This document shows, one piece after another, positions 12,801-22,606 of a stretch of DNA of 64,000 nt. The notes below the pieces were generated by a model. The model was not told the DNA's origin and searched no databases. It saw only the letters and a list, made by a program, of their open reading frames with translations. Positions within the stretch are counted from its first letter, which is position 1. The number at the start of each line of letters is the position of its first letter. This DNA comes from Chondrosia reniformis (taxonomy: Eukaryota > Porifera > Demospongiae > Chondrillida > Chondrillidae): positions 5,334,501 through 5,398,500 of the forward strand of contig OX359200.1 of assembly GCA_947172415.1 (NCBI GenBank), given 5' to 3'. The translations under genes and the position numbers were made by a program.

Positions 12801-15800
12801 GCACATGCGCTAATATCAAACTGCTTGGATAGCAGAATATGTTTGTACGTATGTATACTTAAAATATGTTTTATTTCAGTTTTGATCCTTTGTAGGAGCC
12901 ATTGAATTTATATATACGTACATATATACGTACATGTATACATTATATTACAATACTTATGGTATTGTAACTTACACTGTATGTATACTAGGCTAAGTGT
13001 GCCTAGTGTAATAATGTGGTTAGTCTATTCTGATTGCTCTCCTTTTAGAAAATTGCCGACATACTTCTGCCGTTTCTCAAGCAGAGACAGATTCCCAGTG
13101 TGTCCATTCAGAACTACTTGATGTCTGCTGTGAAGGTTGCGCTAAGTGTACTGGAAGTAATACTGAGCGAACTACAAGATTGTCACACATACAAGGTTAG
13201 TGATCTTGAGCTTGTAATGGATTCTTACAACATACCAAACATTTTGGTGGGGAATTTATTTTGGCTGATTGGTGGGTTTTGTTAGCAATCTGCCAATATT
13301 TCACCCACCAAACTACACCGAATGTAAGAGAACAGTGTCTTGTCAGTAAAATCACCTTATGCCATAACCTGAGCAATCTACCAAATATTCATCCTGCTAA
13401 AATTTCCAACCATATGATACCTGTGTTTTATGTTGTAATTTCCTTAGTTCTCTGATACCACTCTGCTGCATGCACTGTTCTCCGTCCATGCTGTGTTCTG
13501 TGCCTTCCCAATGACTCGTGTTATATCTCAAGCTGCTGACGACATACAAGATCAAGTGATTGGCATTCTTTCATTGTTTTCAAGATTCAAAACTGTTACC
13601 TCTGGATCAGAAGGGGGTAGGCACTCATTATGTATACTACATTCTCTTAGAACAAAATGTACTACTTTGCTGTGTTCGTTTGTTTTAGGCATCCTTGCAT
13701 CTCCTTTTAACTCTTCTTTAACTCTCCATCACCTCTCCTTCACCTCCCCTTCGCCTCTCCTTCACCTCTCCTTCACCTCTCCTTCACCTCTCCTTCACCT
13801 CTCCATCACCTCTCCTATACCTCTCCATCACCTCCCCTTCATCTCTCCTTCACCTCTCCTTCACCTCTCCTATACCTCTCCATCACCTCTCCTTCACCTC
13901 TTCATCACCTCTCCTTCACCTCTCCTTCACCTCTCCATCACCTCTCCTTCACCTCTCCTTCATCTCTCCTTCACCTCTCCTCCACCTCTCCTTCACCTCT
14001 CCTCCACCTCTCCTTCACATCCCCTTCATCTCTCCTTCACCTCTCCATCACCTCCCCTTCACCTCTCCTTCACCTCTCCTATACCTCTCCATCACCTCTC
14101 CTTCACCTCTTTATCACCTCCCCTTCACCTCTCCATCACCTCTCCTTCACCTCTCCTATACCTCTCCATCACCTCTCCTTCACCTCTCCATCACCTCTCC
14201 TATACCTCTCCTATACCTCTCCTATCCTTTTTCTAGATTCCAAGACTGCCTGGTCTTCCCTGCTTCACATTTTGTTTAAGGAGCACATGCCATCTTGTCC
14301 ACAATCATGTTTAAATGGTCTAGTAATATTTTGTCAACTCCTCCCCCTACCTCTACCTGTTGAAGTGCCTCGGGTGAGTCTAAGGAACGATTAGAAATTA
14401 TTTCGTCGCTAGCTTTGCCACCATTCATGTACCTGTGTCTCCTGGGAGTACATACGTAGTACTGAAGGAAATATGTATACCTGAGCTCTACCTAATGTAC
14501 AGCTCTGTGCTGTCAGTTATAATAGATAGTGAGCATTATAATATAGTATATATATATATCAGATAGTGTAGCTGTTTAGGCCTATATGAACCTGTATGTA
14601 ACTTTGTTTTCAGAGGTCGGCACTCAAAGACATGCAGCTTCTTCTCACTTTCCCAACTTTAGGGGCTCCTTGACACAGATGCACCTAGCTTTGAGCTAAT
14701 GTCATATCGCCAGACATGGCAGGAACACCTCAAGCCTTTCATGAACGATATCCTCACTTTTATAAAGGCACTTATGGGTAAAGTGAAATGTAAAGGTCTC
14801 GTTAAATGTGTTCATAGGGTGGCTAATCCATTTCATAGTTTCCCCGTGTGTGGATGTTGCCCAGCCACTAAGAAGAGTTTGCATCAAATTGGCAGATCTC
14901 TCACCGACTGTTGCACTTAGTGTTTGTAGGTACGTATGTATACTGCAATGTACATGCTTAGGTTGCCAATAAGTCATTAGTCGAGGAAAATTGTGTTTTA
15001 GTCTATTCTCTTTATGTTTCCTTAGCTTCATAGACATGATAACCATAGTTTTTGTAGTATGGTACAGATTTTAGATAATTCATTTAGGTTGCTGAGATGT
15101 GCTGATATTGCAGTGCATACTACAGGCAACTCACTCATAATTATGTGGTTCTAGTCTAATCTCAAAGTATCAGAATTTATACAGTTTGTATGCAGTGTAG
15201 TTACATACATATGTATGTATTTATGTATAGCAGTAGATTGGCTTTTAATGTCATGTGCTAATATATTATGTAATCCTTGTTGAAGTACATAGATTGTGCT
15301 ACCTCAATAATGCTATAAATTTTTGATAGTTGTAATTGATCATTGAGTGCGTAATCCAGAAAAAGTGACTTTTTAAGGATAAAAATTGCTCTTTCCCTCA
15401 GAACAAACCTGATATGTGTATAACTTTAAACCTGATATCTTGACTTAGGATAATTAAGCAATATAAAACTGTTTGTTTAAATTATTACAAATACACATCT
15501 ACGTACACTCACTTATTTATCAGCTCCATTAATTAACAAGTGACTGGGAAGACATTTACTTGGTTATTATTTATATTGTTACTTATGAAAGGTGTATTTT
15601 GGAGTTACTAGATGACCTTTTTGGAGAGACTGTAAGTTCCTCAGAGCAGAAAGAGAAGATTCAAGAGAAAGCTGATGTGAAAAAGGAATCAGAAAAGTAA
15701 TATTACTATTATTGCTGATTGTCTGTGGTTCTTTGATGAATATTTTCCATCTTGGATGACTGGGAGGCAATCACTGGTTGCCAATTTAATAGGACTTTGG

Positions 15801-18800
15801 TCCCTCAGAAGATTAGAATTGGAAAAGTAGTATTATGTATTATTGCTGATTGTCTGTGCAATTTGACTATATTCAAAGGATGGAAGTACCTTCCTACCCC
15901 TGCCCCTTCCCCTCTCTCCTAAATGAAACTCTGATTCATCTTTGCCTTGTGTGTATATATAAATAAGGTACAGTAAAACCTGCATGAGCAATCACCTCTC
16001 TAGGACAGTCACTTGCTTAAACCGGTCACCTGGATCAAGTTCTGAAAATTTACACTGTACTTTGTATACATTTAATGCGGCCACCTGTCTAATACAGCCA
16101 GATAAATTAGGTTCCATTGGTGACCGGATTAGAAAGGTTCCACTGGGTGTAGCTTAATTGTGAGGAAGTTTTGGAATGGAAGTAGACTTTGCCCTGCTGG
16201 TTTTAAGTGTGAACTTTGCTCTCACCTTTGTGTATTGTCATAAGGCAATATCTGTTCATATGTATCTGTAAATGTACATACGGCAATAAGGTCATATCTA
16301 CAGTATCTTAATTTCACTACTCATAGAAAAGCTTCTGGTAATATGCTAAGTGTATTGGCAAACCTGTGTGTCATACTGGAGCAACCTTCCCTGAAAATTG
16401 CTTTCATTGAATTAATTTCTGCAAAGTGAGTTCATCCCCTATTTTACCATGGTGCATTGGTACTTAGTATTAGAATATTATGTTATCTGTATAGTATTCT
16501 ATTAAAATATTATAGTATAGTATTGTATTGGAATATTATAGTATAGTATTGTATTGGAATATTATAGTATAGTATTGTATTGGAATATTATATCAGTATT
16601 ATATTGGAATATTATAGTATAGTATTGTATTGGAATATTATATCAGTATTGTATTGGAATATTATAGTATAGTATTGTATTGGAATATTATATCAGTATT
16701 GTATTGGAATATTATAGTATAGTATTGTATTGGAATATTATATTAGTATTGTATTGGAATATTATAGTATAGTATTGTATTTGAATATTATATCAGTATT
16801 GTATTGGAATCCTTAATTTAGGAGAGCAGCAATTGAGAAAACCTTTCCTCACCTGCTTCCGCAAATTTTACATTTGCTGACTACATCTGATCAAGAAGAT
16901 GTGAAACTGTGTATTTTGGTAGGCTGTGTATTTATGTATTAACATGGCTAGTTTTAGGGAAGATTCAATATATGTAAGAACATATAAATACTCTACATAT
17001 TGATGTACTAATGTAAACACACTATATATGGGGTATGGTACATAAGTATTAAGGTAATGATGCCTTTGTGGAATACAGTGCCTAGTGTATATATGGGGTA
17101 TGGTACATAAGTATTAAGGTAATGATGCCTTTGTGGAATACAGTGCCTAGTGTACATATGGGGTATGGTACATAAGTATTAAGGTAATGATGCCTTTGTG
17201 GAATACAGTGTCTAGTGTATATATGGCTAACAATCGCGAGTACTAAGGCTCTATCAGTACTTGGGTGTGATATTACAGTTAAATTGTGTAAGGTCATTAA
17301 GTACGTTTCTCCCTTTACAGGTGATACTTCAGGCCTTATGCAATTTTGCTATTGCATTTCCCAGTGGGCGGCCACCTTCAAGACAAGACGTGGCAAACAG
17401 CAGCTTGCCAATGTTGTATCTGAGCAAGGTTATCAACTCTGCATGGTCTGTTATGGTTGATGCCAAACAGCCATATTCCATTGTCACTTACTGTCAGAAG
17501 TTGCTTTTAACTGCTTGCTCTTATGATCAAGGTATTCAAGCAGTTTATAGGTAAGTACAGGTAAAATGTATATCCCTTCCCAATTGCATAATTTTATACC
17601 TTATTGCGTCATTTTTGTACCTTATTGTGTCATTTTTGTACCTTATTGCGTCATTTTTGTACCTTATTGTGTCATTTTTGTACCTTTTTGTATCATTTTA
17701 TTGTGTAGCCTATTTCCATCATGGTCACCCACTGTAAAGCCCTATATCAGACGTCTTACAGAAACATTTAAGTAAGCCAAACCCCTATATACGTATGTAC
17801 GTATGATCTCCTTGGCTTTGTGTAAATTTAGGTACATTTTATATGTACATATATTTATTTTATAGGACTGACGCTCTTTTATCAAAGGAGTTCTTTGACT
17901 GTGTCACTGACTTCCTGGAGCTCCTAGATTGCTTCCTGTTTGATATTGAGAAGGCTAAGGAACGCCTTCACTCTGTTGGTAAGAATAATGTTTTGAAGGA
18001 TGATTTGGCAAAATTTGAAGAAAAGGAACAAGAAGAACACTCAAGTTCTGTTATTCCACTCTTTGATTATGAGGATAGTGACAATGTTGATGACGAGGGT
18101 GAAGGTTTTGTTGATGAAATGGAAGCTGATATAGGAGTTAGCTCATCATTAGAAGAGATCGCAAAGGCCCAGCACGAAGCTGAGATGAACTTGGAAGACA
18201 TAAGCCATATAAGAAGTTTATCTATTCCTTCTCTATGGATCAGTGAAGTCCTTATTGACCAAGGGAAAAATACCTTAGAAGACCTGAATGAAGCAGTAGA
18301 AGTACATATGTGTAGATCTTTGAGCTGTTTTACATGTCTCATTCACTGAGTTTTGTTATTGTTCTCTGTAGGACTACTGTAACCGTATGAAGCAACAAGA
18401 TCTTAAAGAGTTTAAATGTTCTGCACAAGATACCATTGCTAATCTTGAAAATTTAACAAAAAATGCTGCAGGTTATTGTTCTTCGGTTTTGTTTATTTTA
18501 CTTGTAATTCTTGGTTAAACCTGTATTATTCCTTTGCAGATGTGCCCATAAAGAAGCCACATTTAGAATTTCCAGAAAGACTTAACATTCATGAACAGTT
18601 TGAAGATAGAAGCGTCACTGTAACTACTTCAGATATTATCAGGTATGTATGTCCCCTTTTTTTTTATTTTTTTGTACTGGTTTCATTATGGATGGATGCT
18701 TCCTCAGGAGTACACCCAGCGATGTTGGACTTTGGCTCACTGAACCACCTTCTAGTAAAGACGCAGTGAAGCAAGAAACAGTATGCATTCACATTTACTG

Positions 18801-20799
18801 AAATTCTGTCTCTTAATCGGTTATTGTCAATTTTCTTGCTTCTTAAGACTGTGATTGATTTGCAAGAAATGGGAGGCAGGTTCTGTCCCAGTTTGAATAT
18901 AGAAGAAGAGTTACAGAAGCAATTGCTGCCTTCTCCTCCTCAGTCACCAAGACAGAAGTACAGGTAATATTGTGAACATGAAAAATCTAAGATACCATTT
19001 TCCTACATGCTATGCCTATTCTGTAAAAGAGCCTATAGGGGAACTAAACCTGAAGAGAGCTTTGGATGAAGATACAGGAGTCTTTTCTTCCTTCTTTTTT
19101 CTTCATCTCTTCTCCACTGGGTCAGACAACCGTTTCTGGGAACCACCCTTCATCAGTGATCCTGGGAGTTTTTGTCTTTTTCTTTATCTTTATCTTGATC
19201 TTCTGTAAATTCTTGGCTCTCTATGCTAAATCTAGGGGCCTTATATACACTATGTTAAAGAGCTATTCGTCTGTAGACAGTGGTTTCAGTGTAGTGTAAA
19301 GTATTAGGTGTTAATCGAATGCGAAGGTGATTGCAAAGTACAGGTATAAGTAAAAATATTGTGGTTAAAGTATACGAATTTACTGCGGTGTCGTATCAAT
19401 GTCAAAAGAGTGCAAATGCAAGTAAAACTTGCAATCTCACATTCTTTAGACACACACTATCAATTCCTGATATACGGTATTATTAATTGTGTTGCATGTT
19501 GCATCTAAAGCCAATCTTAACACCTGGAGTATCGTCATTATTTAACTCTAGATTTACTGGAACTAAAATCCACTTATTAATTAATTGTTGTGTGATACAA
19601 ACTGTAAGGCTGTAACATGGACTTGAGATTGTGCTTATTTACCAACTTTGTCAAGGATTGCCATTATTATCTGTAATTGTGAAAATTAAGTAATCTTTGT
19701 ACCTATGGCTCTTGTTAGCTGGTGTGTGTTTAAATGTTCACCTTCTTCAGTACACTTTTGTTTCATACCTTTTAAGTGCTTTTTGCTGTTTTCAATTTGA
19801 CTTTACCTATGTACAGTATAAATATTATTTACTGTCATTTGATTGTAGGAAAGGTAAATCAAATCTTTTGGCTGAAAAGCTGAAAATGAGAAAAGAAGGT
19901 AGGTGCCTTATTACATTATTGTGTTAAAAGACATACAATATTAATGTAATATATTTATAATATACTACTACTTTTCTTTCAAGCCTTGCTTCGGCGTGGT
20001 CCCATATCAGGAGGAGGGAAACATGTATTCCGTAGCCGTAAGAGTACCACTAGTAGAGCACCTTCCATGCACGTGGATGACTTTGTGAAGCTTGGACAGC
20101 AGGTATACGCTATGTACCCCAACAGACACTATATTGTCATATTGAGTATGTAGTTGGACACCACATAAATATGCTTTATTTGGTGCAGCAGTCCTCTGCC
20201 ACTGATACAATTGCCACAGGAATACTTCATGCATACAACACTATTAATCAGTTAGCAACCAGAACGCCTTAAATAGAACGTTTCAACCTGTAGGTGTATC
20301 TTTTGGAAGGATTATCTTTCAACTTTTAGACCGTCTAAAAATGCAGTTTGGTTGTCTCCCAAAGTTGAAAGATGATCCTTCCAAAAGATAAGCTTGACGC
20401 AGTTAGTAGAAATCCTTATTCTATAAACCTGTAGGTCTTCATCAGCTAGCAACCTACAGGACTGGTTAAAACCTTTCATTGTCACTCAATAACTAACCCA
20501 TCACAAAAGAGGGCCTATCATTTCATACGCATTAATATACTAACCAAAAACTAAGTAATACGTAAGCTTCCAAAGGCATGTACATGTATTAATCTGTATG
20601 TTACCTATTGCAGAGTCACCTTCCTCAGAATCTGCCACATTTTGGACTCCATCCATATGTTCCAAGTGCTTTCATGCATTCACAGTTGTCCTCAAGAGCA
20701 TGGAGCCTGCCAGGGAGTCAGTTTGGAAGTAGAGATCTAGCTACTCTCATTCGGATGCCCTCCTCAGTATTGACCTCTATGAGAGCAGGACTTAGATAG
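3837..20799 (+). CDS. VIRMA: VIRMA (Virilizer), m6A writer complex scaffold
   Basis: VIRMA is the large nuclear scaffold that joins WTAP, HAKAI and ZC3H13 to METTL3/METTL14 and directs m6A methylation of mRNA. The start MASEEDNLPLQLLFYGSF matches the vertebrate N-terminus (AMELLFLDTFKHPS). It continues through exons 3977-4086, 4534-4620 (TTPDSMKLDFSVNDANN) and 4696-4741. An acidic Pro-rich exon follows at 6058 (GEELFEPFSPDHSPSMFD). Helical-repeat exons run through 7.2-17.6 kb, including NCPPGINVRLIKA near 8000 and FCQLLPLPLPVEVPR ending near 14372. The C-terminal part runs from 17709: WISEV (18228), FPERLNIHEQFEDRSV (18570), SRAPSMHVDDFVKLGQQ (20052), and last exon 20614-20799. There are about 45 exons. 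Exact edges near 5.4-5.6 kb and 11.1 kb are uncertain. The human C-terminal RGG tail is absent or much reduced. Introns hold minisatellites and repeats. Confidence 0.88.
4847..5000 (+). mobile_element. Hammerhead-bearing dispersed repeat, 5'-variant copy
   Basis: This partial member of the repeat family lies in a VIRMA intron. On the complementary strand, 4904-4949 reads CTGATGA, a stem II with GGG/CCC, GAAAC, and GCTGTC, so the hammerhead core boxes are intact. Its left end (cctagtgagagctttgg) is shared, inverted, with the fragment at 21056-21125. Confidence 0.6.
5034..5197. repeat. 23-bp minisatellite in VIRMA intron
   Basis: About seven head-to-tail copies of a unit close to gcctgcctgttggtcggtct plus gat. 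The later units carry gtaggtcgg in place of gttggtcgg. The open frames through it are repeat artefacts. Confidence 0.9.
6364..6590 (+). mobile_element. Hammerhead-bearing dispersed repeat
   Basis: A near full-length copy in a VIRMA intron. On the complementary strand, 6515-6560 has intact CTGATGA, GAAAC and GTC. Stem II is the best in the family (GGGU/ACCC), and stem I is GGATCA/TGACCC with one A-C mismatch. This is the copy most likely to be active by inspection. Confidence 0.65.
8366..8545. mobile_element. AT-rich palindromic MITE-like element
   Basis: It begins near taccgtaaatcagg and contains facing arms (gaaatattttcgtgg and ccacgaaaatg; gcggaaattttt and acgaaaatttcc). There is no coding content. 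It sits in a VIRMA intron. The boundaries are approximate. Confidence 0.45.
11626..12002. repeat. Pair of 43-bp direct repeats in VIRMA
   Basis: The segment at 11626-11668 (aagatttctcctcacacatt onward) recurs at 11959-12002 with a few changes. Both copies are intronic, on either side of the exon that begins near 11705. Confidence 0.55.
13722..14230 (+). repeat. 12-bp pyrimidine-rich minisatellite at a splice acceptor
   Basis: About 40 units of cacctctccttc-type repeat, almost purely pyrimidine on this strand, fill a VIRMA intron. They run directly into the acceptor cctttttctag at 14226-14236. The preceding exon ends near 13616 (TSGSEG, then gtaggc), and the next begins with DSKTAWSSLLH, so the array is intronic although it stays open in one frame. 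Confidence 0.9.
15968..16150. mobile_element. pogo/mariner-type MITE
   Basis: The ends are imperfect inverted repeats: acagtaaaacctgcatgagc at the left, and the complement of ccagtggaacctttctaatc at the right. The GTAAAACCT...GGTCACC layout is typical of non-autonomous pogo/Tc1-mariner elements. It lies in a VIRMA intron and has no coding capacity. Confidence 0.6.
16490..16812. repeat. AT-rich minisatellite, about 26-30 bp unit
   Basis: Roughly a dozen units of tattggaatattatagtata alternating with a tattatatcagtattgta variant. It ends shortly before the VIRMA exon that begins at about 16822. Confidence 0.85.
17023..17222. repeat. 63-bp tandem repeat, three units
   Basis: Three nearly identical copies of a unit starting tatggggtatggtacataag and ending gaatacagtgcctagtgta. 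It lies in a VIRMA intron just upstream of the exon starting near 17321. Confidence 0.85.
17590..17700. repeat. 21-bp minisatellite at duplication breakpoint
   Basis: About five units of tttttgtaccttattgygtca. The left end of the large tandem duplication (17672) falls inside the last unit. Copy 2 (36012 onward) therefore begins in mid-repeat. Confidence 0.85.
18976..19225 (+). mobile_element. Hammerhead-bearing dispersed repeat
   Basis: Reference copy of the family. It starts near tgaaaaatctaagatacc, passes through catgctatgcctattctg, then gaactaaacctgaagagagc, a pyrimidine stretch, ccactgggtcagac, and cttcatcagtgatcctggg. It has no terminal inverted repeats and no long protein frame. Read on the complementary strand, 19119-19162 gives CTGATGA, stem II, GAAAC, GTTGTC and TGACCC: a type I hammerhead core with a 3-bp stem III. 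It lies in a VIRMA intron, and its duplicate is at 37315. Confidence 0.65.
20297..20390. repeat. 30-bp-stem hairpin in last VIRMA intron
   Basis: The arm at 20297-20327 (tatcttttggaaggattatc onward) is complementary to 20361-20390, with few mismatches. The loop contains a second small palindrome (ttttagaccgtctaaaa). A cctgtaggt/acctacagg pair and an antisense ctgatgaag motif follow at 20427-20460. It is repeated in copy 2 at 38636-38729. It looks like a decayed mobile element. Confidence 0.6.
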
Positions 20800-21055
20800 A
20801 CTTGATTATCATTTGAAACTGGTTGTTTTCTAATAATAATAGATTACTGCTATGACATGTTATTACTAAAATACGTAAAAAATAATTTACAATTGGATTA
20901 GTTTATACTATATCTGGGGTTGATATTCAATATACCAATTTTGTATATTATATAGTAAATATATTACGTGATTGCCGTTTGTTTTGATACATGAATTATA
21001 CTGTAGATTATTATTAAAATAATCAAATTAATTTTTGAAAATGTGTGCACCATAG

Positions 21056-21124
21056 GCCAAACTGCGTGATGAAGAAGTGAAGAAAGAGAAAACTCTGTAT
21101 CCTCATCCAAAGCTCTCACTAGGT

Positions 21125-21125
<1 letters not shown>
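21056..21125 (-). mobile_element. Fragment of hammerhead-repeat family
   Basis: The complement reads ctagtgagagctttggatga onward, matching the left end of the copy at 4847. Only this part remains. It is intergenic between VIRMA and receptor 1, with a duplicate near 39395-39464. Confidence 0.45.
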
Positions 21126-21127
<2 letters not shown>

Positions 21128-21158
<31 letters not shown>

Positions 21159-21312
21159 AGTGACTATCAGTATACAAGCTGACCAGCCAGGTTTGGCTTA
21201 TTAGTCACAAAAAAGATTGGTGAGGGTGTTTACAATAAATTATGATGGGAATAAAAGGGATTGTCTAAGATTATACATTCTATAAATAAAATTAATGACT
21301 TTTGACTAACTG
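21128..21312 (-). mobile_element. Retroposon insertion private to copy 1
   Basis: About 185 bp is present here and absent from the matching site in copy 2 (39464-39470). It is flanked by a 6-bp duplication, ggtgta, at 21122-21127 and 21313-21318. The left end is a run of att repeats, which is an (AAT)n tail if the element points leftward. This is a 5'-truncated non-LTR element or SINE that inserted after the duplication or allele split. Confidence 0.7.
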
Positions 21313-21807
21313 GGTGTAGTTGGCTTTATATATTTAAGGCCTTTACTTGAAAGTAGGTGTAGTGTGTACATATTAGATTAATCATAGGAAGGGACCTACA
21401 GGTTGGTATATAGCTATGTTTACGAACTTATTGGATGCATAGTTAAGTTGTTATTGCAATTTTCTAGTAATAGCTGGTAATTGCATTGCCCCACTAGTAA
21501 AAACTTTAGGGAACATTGCCCCATTTATTTATTTAATGTACTATACAAGGATAATTAATGGTGACTAACTTTAGGGAGCACCTCCCCCCCACTGCCCATG
21601 CTGCATGCACCTGCTTGTTGAAGCCTGATCAGTTGATGTTTAACACTAAACAACATGTAGAGGGCAGTCTCTCTCTATATATATATAAGTTGATTGATAC
21701 AGACAGACAGCACTGCACTATTATGGTAAACCTAGCCTGTGGTTATAGCTGATTTGTTTCATGGGATTCTATGCAATGTAGAACACATTGAAATTTAAAT
21801 TTGTATG

Positions 21808-22075
21808 TATGAAAAATCTAAGATACCATTTTCCTACATGCTATATGCCTATTCTGTAAAAGAGCCTATAGGGGAACTAAACCTGAAGAGAGCTTTGGAT
21901 GAAGATACAGGTCCTGGAGTCTTTTCTTCCTTCTTGTCCCTTCTTTCATCTTCTTCTCCACTGGGTCAGACAGCCGTTTCTGGGAATTCCACCCTTCATC
22001 AGTGATCCTGGGAGTCTTTGTCTTTTTCTTTTTCTTGATCTTCTGTGAATCCTTGGCTCTCTGTGCTAAATCTAG
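21808..22075 (+). mobile_element. Hammerhead-bearing dispersed repeat
   Basis: Full-length copy upstream of receptor 1. The complementary strand at 21963-22008 has an intact CTGATGA, GAAAC and GCTGTC, with stem I GGATCA/TGACCC. The duplicate is at 39955-40215. Confidence 0.65.
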
Positions 22076-22606
22076 GGGCCTTATATACTATTATGTACAT
22101 AAAATACACATACATGTGTATAATAATATGAGTCTTTTCCATATATAAGATTGCATGATCTCTGCCAACTTAAAACTCAGCTAATATAAAAAAGCTTAAG
22201 AAGTCAGTTAGTATGCACCCCATGCAGCTCTATATAAAACCTTCATTTTTTATAAAAATACATGCGGTTGTCATGCAGTGACACATGCATTGCATGATTC
22301 AGATTGTCCTTCGAATTCCTTCATAATTAGTAATACTCACCATAATACTTTTGGCAAAGATGAATCGCAATACATGCTGAAAATGCATATATAAGCTTGG
22401 ATAAATTATATTTAGCCTGTAAATTTAATATTAAAATGATTATTGCATATATAGCTATACATTTATGATCTCATACATAGTACAGAATCGATGGAAAACG
22501 TATATAGTCCAACGTAAAATTATCGTGGCCTAAAAACATTTTGAGAAAGGGAAGTGTGCGCTGGCAGGTTTAGTCAATACTTCAAGTTTCAGATTCTCGC
22601 ATAGAC

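Noticed and set aside
13493..14236. 247-codon frame rich in Leu-His-Ser-Pro
   Set aside because: Only its first part is a VIRMA exon (to about 13616). The rest is the intronic 12-bp minisatellite, which has no stop in that frame.
18972..19208. Recurrent small proteins with CYAYSVKEPIGELNLKRALDE
   Set aside because: These appear at every copy of the dispersed repeat and differ by frameshifts. They are artefacts of the repeat, not a gene family.
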